Shown here piece by piece: positions 22,068 to 32,640 of a DNA stretch of 64,000 bases. The DNA is from Stemphylium vesicarium (taxonomy: Eukaryota; Ascomycota; Dothideomycetes; Pleosporales; Pleosporaceae): positions 89,295 through 153,294 of the forward strand of contig QXCR01000072.1 in the NCBI GenBank assembly GCA_004380135.1, in the 5' to 3' direction. The position numbers and the translations under genes are program-made. The notes under the pieces are model-generated. The model did no database searches and was not told where the DNA came from. It saw only the letters and a list, made by a program, of their open reading frames with translations. Each line of letters begins with the position of its first letter. Position 1 is the first letter of the stretch.

Positions 22068-22674
22068 CTATGATCGATGCATGGTACACCGGTCCAGGGC
22101 ATCGAGTAGTTCCGGTCGTTCCGCCAAGGCCTGTCGCGCTTGGGTATAACTGAACCAATTCCGATTCCGCTTGTGCTGCTCGGGCCACTGAGCCTCTTGC
22201 TTCTCGACGGTCGCTTCGAAGAAATGGTACGAGGCCTTGGGGGCCTGCGAGGTGAGTTGGTCGGTTCTCCGCTTCTCAGGGATGAGGCCGAGGTCGTAGT
22301 TGATTTTGCATATTATGCCAGCCTCTTCCCAGGCCTCGCGTTTCGCGGCGTCTTGGGCCGTCGCTTCGTCCGTCTCCCAGCCGCCTTTTGGGAGTACCCA
22401 GCCACTGCGCTTTGTGGACTGGATCAGGAGCACGTAGTATTTGTCGGCGGACAGCGGAACAACGCCGGCGACTAGGCGCTCGCCTTGGGAGCCGTAGCCT
22501 ACCGCCAATCAGCCAGGGGGAACTGGATAGGAAGCGGCGAAAATGGTGAATTGGGGTTGGATCATTGATCCGGGAGAGGAAAAGGTGTAATTGTGGGGGG
22601 GTCTCGTGAGCAGACTTACGTTGATTCACGCGACCAGTGCGCGACTGCATCGACAGCTGTTGGGTAGCAGCCAT
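22068..22674 (-). CDS. Nudix hydrolase, diphosphoinositol polyphosphate phosphohydrolase type
   Basis: Predicted to cleave diphosphate groups from inositol pyrophosphates and dinucleoside polyphosphates, by analogy with yeast Ddp1 and fission yeast Aps1. Exons 22674-22620 and 22498-22068 give 161 residues. The splice yields MAATQQLSMQSRTGRVNQ followed by RYGSQGERLVAGVVPL. The Nudix box GGWETDE...AAKREAWEEAG has the one-residue-longer spacing seen in Ddp1-type boxes, and the two Glu of the metal site are present. GWVLPKGG just before it is characteristic. The substrate is inferred from family only. Confidence 0.9.
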
Positions 22675-23808
22675 GTCGTTCGTCGCAGATATGTATCTCA
22701 AAGGGAGAGTACAGGGGGGAAAGGGGCGGCACCGCTTGTATGCGACTCGCTCGACACGACGGTAGCACGACGAGAAGCAGCAGGTCGGTCGGAAGAGCAG
22801 AGGCGAGCCAGGCGGTGAAATGAAGCCGAGCAAACAGCGAGTGTGGCTTCTTCACAATGGTAGTAGGTGGTATTCAAGTGTGTGAAGGGGGGATGTGCAG
22901 CGTAATAGGGCAAAAAGGGCTGAGCAAGGCTCAGTCCCGCGGGTGACGGGGCTGAGGATGTTGAAGGAGCCTGCGAGCAGCAAAGAAGTTCGGCATGGTG
23001 GATGGATGTTTTAGTAGGTGGTTCGGGTCAGGGACTTTTTACGTGGGAAACTAAGGGCTCGCGGAGCGTCACGCCTGTCGCCAAGGCCGGGCCTGCAAGA
23101 GGAGCTTTGTCCGGGGCCCTGCCAGGTCGTGCACAAAAGTGCAATTAAACCCAGTGCGTGCTGCTCGAAGCCCTGACTGCTGAGAGGGCATGGGTTTATC
23201 CTGCCCGGGGGGCTCAGATACAGGCTGCTTACCGTCGCCGCTTACCGTCCACTTGCTGGGCATGGGAAGCCGGCGGGGCACGCGAGACCAGCGCGCCGTC
23301 GCCTGCAGCCTTTTGCGACTTGCCTGTCCTGTGGATGACGTACAGGCATCAAGACGGGCGCGCTGCCCACTAGAAAACGTGCAATTGCCCCCGTGTAGGC
23401 GCTGATGGGACTTCGTGGAGCCCACCAGACCAGCGCCGTGATACAAGCAAGACCCTTTCCGCTGTAGCATCGTGCGTGTTTGCCCTGCGTGTGTGCTGTG
23501 TTGACCCCGCCATCGTCCTTCTCAGCCAGGACTATCGTCTCTACACTACCCACCGTCTGACGGACTGACTGACTGACTACTGACTGACCGACTGACCACC
23601 CACACCGACACCATCCGCCAGAAGAGCCCTGCGTCCTGACAAGTCAAGTGGGCGTGCAAACGGCTGCAATTATTCATTCTACTGCCCTGTGCCGGCCGCC
23701 ATCGCTCGCCCGCCGCCGCCGCCGCCGCCGCTTCGCCAACGCTCATTGCGACAGCGCTCGATTCCGCCTCGGACCACCCCCACCAGCTCCCACGCTTATG
23801 CTGCCCTC
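22675..23808. other. Intergenic, GC-rich, between the Nudix gene and ATE1
   Basis: About 1.1 kb between divergent genes. GC-rich stretches with many overlapping short frames but no domain. It includes a CTGA-rich simple repeat at 23557-23601 and a (GCC)n run near 23705-23730 in the presumed ATE1 5' UTR. Confidence 0.5.
23557..23601. repeat. CTGA/GACT simple repeat
   Basis: A run of CTGACGGACTGACTGACTGA-type units continues imperfectly to about 23600. It shares the GACTGACTGA core with the mosaic repeats at 63.7-63.9 kb but lacks their inverted arrangement. Confidence 0.75.
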
Positions 23809-25863
23809 ATGCAGTCCAGTGTGACGCCTTTCGGTATGTTTTGCTCCAACCATTTCCCTGGGATCCAGCTCGTGCCTGTCTGGCTGGATGCTGGGCCTCG
23901 CTGAGCCCTTCCCAGCACGGCGGGCGTCGCATCGCCCGACCCTGCACGCGAACGAGCTGTTGACCTTCGTTTTCTAGGCTACAGTAGCGAGTCGTGCGGA
24001 TACTGCAAAGATGCATCGAATGGCCGTAGAACTGCCAATTCTCGTACGTGGATATTCCATAGTCTTCCCCATTCAGCCAGCTTTAGTCCGTCACGCGTGC
24101 ACCAGCATTGCAGCCGGCCCTTTCTCCGCCTGTGTTTGATGTTCCGTTAAGGTTACACACCTTCGCGTGCAGGGCCCTGCCTGTTCACGCCCCTATCCAT
24201 CCATGTACCTTGGTCTATGCAACGCGTATACGCTGGGGGAAATTGAAATCCTTCGAATTAGCATCACGATCCGTACTCGATGCTCGCATGCCCGTCGTGT
24301 TTCATCACCACCCCCCGAGCGGGAGAAGCCGGGGTGAGGTTCTAGCCCGAAAGCCCCGACTGACCTTACTCAATCAGGAGCGAGCTACTACTTTTCCTCG
24401 AAAAGCTTGACCGTTGAGGTCTACCAGATTCTCGTGGACCGCGGTTGGAGAAGGTAGATGATCCACTCCTGCATGGCACATGGTGACAAACATCTTGCGC
24501 TCCAGCGCTACGCCTACAATAGCAGCTGACATCGGCCTCCAGATCTGGCACCATCTTCTATAAGCCAGACGTATTACGACACTGCTGCCCGCACTATACG
24601 ATACGGTGGGCATCGTCTTGATGCTGAACCTACAAACGCTGACCGCAGGCTAGTCTACCCGCAGCTTCCTTCAAGCCCTCCAAAGACCAGAGGAAGGCGG
24701 TCAACCATTGGAATGACCATGTCTTAGGCGAGTCGTACATGAAAGAGGCCTCTAGACTCTACCCGCTGTCGAAAGAGTGTGTGCACAGAATCGCACATTT
24801 CGGACTAGGCTGATGATCGCTAGGGAGAAGGCTCGGCTTAAAAACACCTTTGATCTTACTCGAGAAGTACACAAGGCAGAGCTACAAAATGTCAAACGAC
24901 CGCCGGAACCTGCCCATCGATTTGAGGTGACACTTGAACCGGCAGCATTCACCGCCGAAAAGTACGAGCTGTTCAAGAACTACCAACAAAATGTGCACAA
25001 AGAGAAGCCGAGCGAGATATCCCAGTCAGGATTCAAGCGGTTCTTGTGCGAGTCTCCGCTAAAGCAAACGTCGAGGACCGTTGATGGCAAAGAGCAACTT
25101 TTGGGCTCTTACCACCAGTGCTATAGACTAGATGGACGACTGATCGCCATGGGAATCCTGGACCTCCTCCCTCATTGCGTGAGTGGCGTGTACATGCTAT
25201 ACCATTCCGATTTTGAAAAGTGGCAATTCGGGAAGCTGAGTGCGCTCCGTGAGACCGCGCTCACGCTCGAAGGTGGCTATCAGTACTATTACATGGGCTA
25301 CTACATCCACTCGTGCGTCAAGATGAAGTACAAAGGCGACTACAAGACCCAGCATGTATTGGACCCAGAGTCTTACGAGTGGCATCCACTGGATGATGAG
25401 TTACGTAGTCTGTTGGACAAAAAGACATACGTGTCCATGTCGAGGGAGCGACGTAGACAAAAAGAGAGGGAAGCAAAGAAAGACCAGGGTGGAGATGCGG
25501 ATGCCATTGACCAAGACGACTACTCGGACTATCCCTTCCCAACTGCTGCCGAAGCTGGAGAAAGAGTCTTGGAAGGAACGTCACTCTTCGATTTGAAGGT
25601 CCCGGGGCTGATGACTGCCGAAGAGATTGAGGAGAAGCTTGATCTGGCTACGATGCCAATTCGAGTGGGTGGTAGAATGGCAGAGCTCCAGGTACGTTGA
25701 TGAGCCTTGAGTAATGTGCATGGTGCTGACAACTTGACAGCACCTCGTTTCATGGGATGGCAGTGATCTAAGGCACCCTCGTTCGATCAAGGGCATTATT
25801 GGCGAGATGGTGGCGTGTATGGGCCCCGAAGTTGCATGGCAGATAGTTATTCAGCTGGGTTGA
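23809..25863 (+). CDS. ATE1: Arginyl-tRNA--protein transferase Ate1
   Basis: Transfers Arg from Arg-tRNA to acidic N-termini, creating Arg/N-degrons. Seven exons: 23809-23833, 23978-24043, 24378-24453, 24543-24605, 24654-24776, 24824-25691 and 25741-25863. All phases close and give 447 residues. The N-terminal domain has the Cys pair in SSESCGYCKDASNG and the adjacent pair in RHCCPHYTIR, the four Cys reported as regulatory and Fe-S-linked in yeast Ate1. Family blocks follow: YQILVDRGWRRSGTIFYKP, FKPSKDQRKAVNHWN and SGFKRFLCESPL. The catalytic GNAT-like core has YHQCYRLDGRLIAMGILDLL, SGVYMLYHSDFEKWQFGKLS and GYYIHSCVKMKYKGDY. The 334-bp second intron is long for this window. Splices in exons 2-5 are by eye, but motif continuity is strong. 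Confidence 0.93.
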
Positions 25864-26134
25864 GTGCTGCACGGGTGGATTTTCCGTTTATTTGCCATGA
25901 TACGACCGAGATGAGCAATCAGATAATCTACACGACGTTTATGACAAGAGAAGAAGGATTGGCACCAAATTGCGACTTTAGAATTCATGGGCCCTGACCC
26001 CACTCTATGCTGTGGTTAATACTTGCACAATATGTGGTGCCGCCAGAATGAGAACGCATCAAGTCTAAACGTGCAAACCTAGCCGCCTGCGGTAGATCAA
26101 TCTGGAGCCGGAAAATTATCATCCTCGCTCTGTC

Positions 26135-27337
26135 ATGATTACCATCTTAGCAACCTCAGGTGCGGCGTAGGCGTGATGGTTCTTTAGGGCTTAGCCTCCA
26201 CGGCCTACCGAGGCTGGCCCGGGGCCGCTCGCGGCAGCCAAATGTGCCCAAAAGTTCCCACGCACGACACAAACATCGACCCAGCACGGAACTATGTCGG
26301 CGTCGCCCCTCACACTCGTCGTACGCCCTCGCGGTATGTAATTAGACAAGCAGGCGGTCGGCACGCATGTTTTTCGCGTCTCAATGGCAGGCAGACTGAC
26401 CCCTCGTTAGGCCGCCCGATCAAGAACCTCCCTGAGACCATCACTGTCAGCGCCGATGCCTCTGCCTCTGACATCTTTGAGGAGATTGCAAAAGCCTCCA
26501 GGTTCTCAATTCATCGCCTGAGGGTTACAAAGGGTAGCGATGGGTCGCCAATCAACAATGTAAAGGACGTGACAGTCCATGACACAGGCCTCAGGAATAA
26601 GAGCGCCGTCGATGTCAAGGACCTGGGTATGCAATACACTCGGTCATTGCAGGCGCATAGCTGACCATTATCCAGGACCCCAGATATCATGGCGAACCGT
26701 CTTCATCGTCGAATACCTTGGACCCCTCCTCATCCACCCACTCATCTACTTCGGCCGTCCTCTCATCTACGGCACCTCTGCGCCTCCTTCCCAGCTTCAG
26801 AAGCTCACGTTCTTGATGTGCGTCATTCACTTCGCCAAGCGCGAGTTCGAGACACTCTTCGTACATCGTTTCTCGTCAGCTACCATGCCCATCATGAACA
26901 TCTACAAGAACAGTGGCTACTACTGGCTGCTTTCAGGCTTGAACCTGGCATACTGGAGTTATGGCCCCAATAGCCCGGCAGCTAAGCCTTCGAACCCACT
27001 CCTCACCTATGTCGGCGTCGCTCTCTTTGCAATCGGCGAGATCTGCAACTACAGCACACATGTTACCCTGAAGAATCTACGTCGTCCCGGCAGCACCGAA
27101 CGCGGCATCCCGCAGGGGCTGGGCTTCAACCTGGTAACATGCCCGAACTACATGTTTGAGGCTATGGCCTGGATCGGCGTCGCTCTGGTCAACTTCAGCT
27201 TGAGCACCGTCATCTTCATCATTGTGGCTGTCGGACAGATGGGTGTGTGGGCCTGGAAGAAGGAGAAGAGGTATCGCAAAGAGTTTGGCGACAAGTACAA
27301 GCGCAAGAGGTATGCCATTTTGCCGGGCATCTGGTAA
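26135..27337 (+). CDS. TSC13: Very-long-chain enoyl-CoA reductase Tsc13
   Basis: Catalyses the last step of the fatty-acid elongation cycle, trans-2-enoyl-CoA to acyl-CoA, in the ER membrane. Exons 26135-26159, 26411-26626 and 26676-27337 give 300 residues. A ubiquitin-like N-terminal part (MITILATSGRPIKNLPETI to the DLGPQISWRTVF join) precedes the steroid 5-alpha-reductase-type membrane domain. Conserved motifs are HFAKREFETLFVHRFSSATM, YKNSGYYW, NYSTHVTLKNLRRPGSTERG, the substrate-site LVTCPNYMFE, and the C-terminal KRYRKEFGDKYKRKRYAILP. Several hydrophobic segments predict about six membrane spans. Confidence 0.94.
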
Positions 27338-28937
27338 ATGGTGCATCACGCGACCAGGCTGGAAATCGTACATCTGGCCGAATTGGCAGGTGCAAGCGTG
27401 CAGGAGGTGGCACAGCATATGACGGGCAGCGCGAAAGCATAATGTAGACAAGGCTGCATACTGCGTACGGACTACGTCGGGCTTCGCCTGGACTATTGCG
27501 AGGCGCTCCATGATCAAGGTGGAGGCTGCCAATGCAAATCCTCCCATCGAACTCAGAACGGCAACATGTCCGCAGGCAACTGTAATTGAAAGTCTCGATA
27601 TCCTAGGAAATGCGTGATTGTGCCAGTGATGTCTGGAGTCTGTACATTGTACATGTCTACTAGTACATGGAGTGTGGTCAACCAGTGCGGCGGGTCAACT
27701 GTACTGTAGCCAACCCAATACAACCTCACATAAACCTGCAACCCCATTGTAACATCATCACACGATCATGCCGTAATATTTGCTTTTGCTTTTTGCATCG
27801 AGGTATGGGCTTGATCTGCCTCGCGGCGGCACCTCCCACCTCGCCCGGGAGGGCCGACCAAACAAAGCCCGGCCCTGCATAAGCGCGGGAACAAGCCATT
27901 GTCTGCTACGCTATACGATTATTCCCACCCCATGTTTGGAAACGGTCACCGGTGATACCAATTGAAGTGAGGCTGAGGACAAGGCTAAGGAAAAAGTCCT
28001 CCTTGTTGCCTACAACTTTGCTTAGCCATAAGGCAGACCGACGTTTACGAAGCTCGCATGGGCCGTCCGTGAAGCAGCGCACATCAATCTGCACCACGCA
28101 TCGGCGGTCAACCACATCCCGTATCAGACTAGCCCAGACGACCCCGATCTGCCGAACTGCTAATGTGGCCGTCCTCATTGGCCATTTGCCCTATCTGGGA
28201 TGCAGTCCGCGGCATGGCGCTCAGCTCAGCCCTGACGGCGCGATGGAAGCTGATGCATGGTTTGGACGTTGCGAGTGTGTGGGCCGTTGCGGTAAGAACT
28301 AAGAAGGGTCCACACATTCAGCCGCAGTCATGGGTAGGCAACACGGAGGAGGACCCCATGAGGCTCTCTGTATATAAGAGGAAGCTGGCTGGAAGGCGGC
28401 GCGGGACGGATCGTCTCTAAAAAAGCCACAGTGAACGCAATTCGTGTTTTTTTGGTGATTACTACATCTTGTCGCGCAGATACCCCTCGTTGCTTCTTTG
28501 CTTTTGGCTGCTGCTGCTGCTACGGCTGCTCCTGCTTGCGTATTTCTTATATGAACAAGGCTCGAAAGTCGCAGCCAATTTATTACCCTCATTCTTGCTG
28601 CTTTCCTGCAGTACGCGTTCGACCTCGGCTAGAAATATAGTAAGAGCAGCGGCTACACACTCGACTGCACCGGCACGAGGATAAGTCTCTACTGCAACAT
28701 CTTTAAACAACTGTAAGTCTTGCTGCACCATTACATCTCTTCATTACATTTACCCTCTGCGTTTCATCTATTTCTCTTGTTCTTTCCGATCCAAGCCGCG
28801 ACCTACCACGCTATCCTTCCCCGAGAGATACCAGTGTTGTGATTCGCCAAGCACATCACCATCCTCCTCTATACAGAAACGTAGCATTACCAGAAATAGG
28901 AAACCTTCTAATCAGAGCCGGTAGCACACCTCACATC
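27338..28937. promoter_or_regulatory. Upstream region of the ppo gene with TATA box and long leader
   Basis: 1.6 kb without a supported protein gene. A TATA box (TATATAAG) at 28371-28378 lies about 560 bp before the proposed ATG at 28938, implying a long 5' leader or a leader intron. The leader is rich in pyrimidines and CTG triplets (28495-28540). It contains at least one upstream ORF beginning with ATG near 28552 that ends with TAG near 28640. Confidence 0.55.
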
Positions 28938-31900
28938 ATGTCCAACGGCACTGCAGAGGCCAAAGCGGCATGGGATGCTCATGTCGACACCCGCACTGGG
29001 GTCGAACCACCTAAACCAGCCGATCCATCCGAGCTCAGTACCCTACGAAACACTATTGGTGCTTCATTCAGCGCGGCTGCCTCTTTGGTCGGAGCTGCTA
29101 CCGCCCCAGTCCCAGATCAAACGGGCGATGGTTCCAAGATCGCACCGGAAGAGAAAGCCAGCCTCTATAAGAAGATCGAAGGCGGTCTACGAGACATGTC
29201 TCACCTCGGGATTGAGAACATCCAATCGCTGCTGGAGATTCAGAAGGAGAAGATGTTGGGCGGTTATACCGACGACAAGACCTATCTCATGGAGGGTCTG
29301 ATCCGTACTGCTTCGGCACTTCCCGATGGATCAAAGACGCGAGAGAAAGTTACCGGTACATTCCTGACCCAATTGTGGAATGATCTGGAACATCCGCCAC
29401 AGTCGTACCTGGGAGGAAAGTACCAATATCGAGCCGCTGATGGCTCGAATAACAGCCTCATGAACCCTCAAATAGGCGCAGCTGGCACCCCATATGCCAG
29501 GACGGTGAAGCCGTCTACTATGCAGACTCCCGCTCGCCCAGACCCTGGAGTCGTATTCGACAGCGTTATGACGAGGAAGCATGCCGAGCTGCACCCGAAT
29601 AGAATCTCTAGCATGCTCTTCTACCTCGCTTCCATCATCATCCACGACTGCTTCCGAACAAGCCACGAAGACTATTCGATCTCGATGACGTCCTCATATC
29701 TTGATCTCGCGCCATTGTATGGCAGTAACCAGACAGAGCAAGATATGATCAGGACGGGCACCGATGGAAAGATCAAGCCTGATTGCTTTTCGGAATCAAG
29801 GTTACTGTTCTTCCCCCCGGGTGTGGGTGCCTTGCTGATCATGTTCAACCGCTTTCACAACTATACCGTGGAAAACCTGGCTGCGATCAATGAGCAAGGC
29901 CGCTTCACGAAACCCTCGGCTGAAGTGCCCAAGTCGACTGGCGATGTGGAAGTCGACAAGAAGACAAAGGACAAGTACGACGCAGCGTGGAAGAAGTACG
30001 ACAATGATTTGTTTCAGACCGGTCGCTTGATCACCTGTGGTCTCTACGTAAACATCATTCTGATCGATTACGTCCGCACCATCTTGGACCTTAACCGCAC
30101 GGACAGCAACTGGCAACTCAACCCACGCGCTGACGTGCCGGACCTGCCAATGGGCATCGGTAACCAGGTCTCGGCTGAGTTCAATCTCGTATACCGGTGG
30201 CACTCGACAGTTTCTGACCGCGACGAGAAGTGGACGCAAGAGATGTGGGAGGGATTGTTCGGTGAGGGGCGCGACCCCAAGACGGTCGGAAAATATGAGT
30301 TCCTGGGTCGCTTGAACGAGGTCTATAAGAAGACGGATCCCGATCCAATCAAGCGCAAATTCGCCGGTCTCGAGCGACAGGAGAACGGCACATTGCCTGA
30401 TCAAGGTCTTGTTGACATCTTGACCTCCAGTGTCGAAGACTGTGCCAACTCTTTTGGACCAAACAGAGTCCCTGCCGTGTTCCGCGCTATTGAAGTCCTC
30501 GGTATCGAGCAGGCCCGAACTTGGAACTTGGGCTCACTCAATGAGTTCAGGAAGTACTTTAAGCTCGAGCCGCACAACACATTCGAGGACATTACTTCCG
30601 ACCCGTATGCCCAAGAGCAGCTCAGGCACCTGTACGACCACCCCGACAAGGTTGAGATCTACCCCGGTCTAGTTGTCGAGGATGCGAAGAAACCTATGGC
30701 GCCGGGGTCTGGCCTCTGCCCCCCATACACCACTAGTCGTGCTGTCTTGTCAGACGCTGTAGCATTGGTTCGTGGTGACAGATTCTACACCCACGACTAC
30801 AATCCACGCACCTTGACCAACTGGGGCTTCCGTCTTGCTGACAGTGATACTGCCATTGACAATGGATGTGTATTCTACAAGCTCTTCCTGCGCGCCTTCC
30901 CACAGCACTTCAAGTACAACAGCGTATACGCACACTACCCGCTCACCATACCCTCTGCCATGCAAACCGCTCTCAAGGACCTGAAGAAAGACCATCTCTA
31001 CGACTTTTCCAAGCCAACGGCAACACATCACCCGCACCTTATCAAGGAGTATAAACTGGCAACTGAGATTATGAAAGACCAATCCACATTCAAAGTTGTC
31101 TGGGGCAAAGCCATGGAGTACATCATGGGTCCTGCAGCAGCAGACTTTATGCTTGCCGGCGACGGGCCGAAGAATACTTCTTCTCGTCAGATGATGAGCA
31201 AAGCATTGTACATCTCCGAGTGGGACAAGGAAGTGCGCAACTACTATACTCTCAAGACGCGCGAACTGCTGAAAGAAAAGAGCGCGAGGATTGCCGACTT
31301 CAACCAAGTCGACATCATCCGCGACGTCGGCAATCTAGCTCACGTGCACTTCTGCTCGGAGCTTTTCATGCTGCCTCTGAAGACCGATGAGCGACCTCAC
31401 GGCATCTTCACTGAAGCCGAACTATACCTAATCATGTCCTCAGTCTTCGCGCTCATATTCTTCGACGCAGATCCCGCATCCTCCTTCCCACTCCACGTCA
31501 AAGCGCGCAAAGCAACGCAACTCCTCGGCAGCGTGGTCGAGGCCAACGTCAAAGCCATAGCTAACAGCGGAATTCTCTCGAGCATCATGCAAGCCATCTG
31601 GCCACACGAAACCGTCCTCAGCAGCTACGGCACGCACATGATCAAGCGGCTTTTGGAAACCGGTATGGACCCGAAGCAACTCGTCTGGGGCCACATACTC
31701 GGAACAGCCGGCGGCATGGTATCGAACCAAGGCCAACTCTTCTCGCAAACGCTAGAATACTACCTCGTCGGCGAGGGCAAACAACACTGGCCCGCGATCC
31801 AAAAACTCGCCCGCGACGACAACGAAGACGCGTTCGAAACGATGATGCATTACACCATGGAAGGCGGCCGTCTCAACGGCGAAACAGGCGTCATCCGCGC

Positions 31901-32411
31901 CGTCGCAAAAGAAACCAACCTCACAGAAGCTGGTGGTAAAACAACGACCGTCAAACCCGGCGACGCCGTCTTCGTCAATCTCCGCGCTGTCTCGCACGAC
32001 CCCGCCATCTTCCCCAACCCAGACGCCGTCGACCTTACGCGACCTTTTAACTCCTACGTGCACCTCGGTCACGGCCCGCACCAGTGTCTGGGACTCCCCA
32101 TGACAAGGGTTATCCTCACCACTATGCTGAAGGAGGTTGCGCGACTGAGGAATTTGAGACCGGCGCTGGGACCTCAGGGCAGGATTCACAAAGTTGAGAA
32201 GAGGCTAGAGCCCAAGGGGACGGAGGAGAAGTATTTTTATCATGCTTACTTGACGGAGAATCAGGATATGTATTTTCCGTTTCCTTGTGGTAAGTCTTTA
32301 CTCCTGTTTTTCTTTCTCGAGCCTGTGACGAGGGGAGGTATGGGGTAAGTGAAGATGTATTTTGCTAACGTGTTTTTTCTAGCTCTCAAGGTGTGCTGGG
32401 ATGACGAGTAG
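28938..32411 (+). CDS. Psi-factor-producing oxygenase (fatty-acid dioxygenase / P450 fusion)
   Basis: Bifunctional enzyme of the Ppo/linoleate-diol-synthase family that makes oxylipin signals controlling sporulation and secondary metabolism. Exons 28938-32289 and 32383-32411 give 1126 residues. The first ATG in frame (MSNGTAEAKAAWDAHVDTR) is taken as the start. The N-terminal heme peroxidase-like dioxygenase half includes LASIIIHDCFRTSHEDYSIS, SYLDLAPLYGSNQTEQDMI and the catalytic-Tyr motif YRWH with Tyr419. The C-terminal P450 half keeps the heme-thiolate loop HLGHGPHQCLGLPMTR with Cys1050. The I-helix-like stretch reads EANVKAIANSG, so the A-N-x-x-Q motif described for 5,8-diol synthases is present only as A-N-x-x-A. 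I therefore do not assign PpoA versus PpoC. Confidence 0.94.
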
Positions 32412-32640
32412 AAAGGTAAAAGTGGTTTGAAGCAGAAGCTAGGGTGTCGTGGTGAAGGGGCCGATTTGATACCAAAGTCAGTCCCAGGGCAGATGTCATA
32501 ACGGCATCTAGGGGGTGAGGTTGGGGCGTTGGAAATCTCCAGTCTTTCAATATCAACCTCATGCATTTCGTTTCCTCCACTTGATACGTTCCTCACTACT
32601 CTCCTATCTTCTTTTCTTCAAACGCTAGCATGCTCTTTTC

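Noticed and set aside
29802..30404. A 200-residue minus-strand frame, plus others at 30750-32189
   Set aside because: Antisense shadows of the Ppo oxygenase coding sequence.
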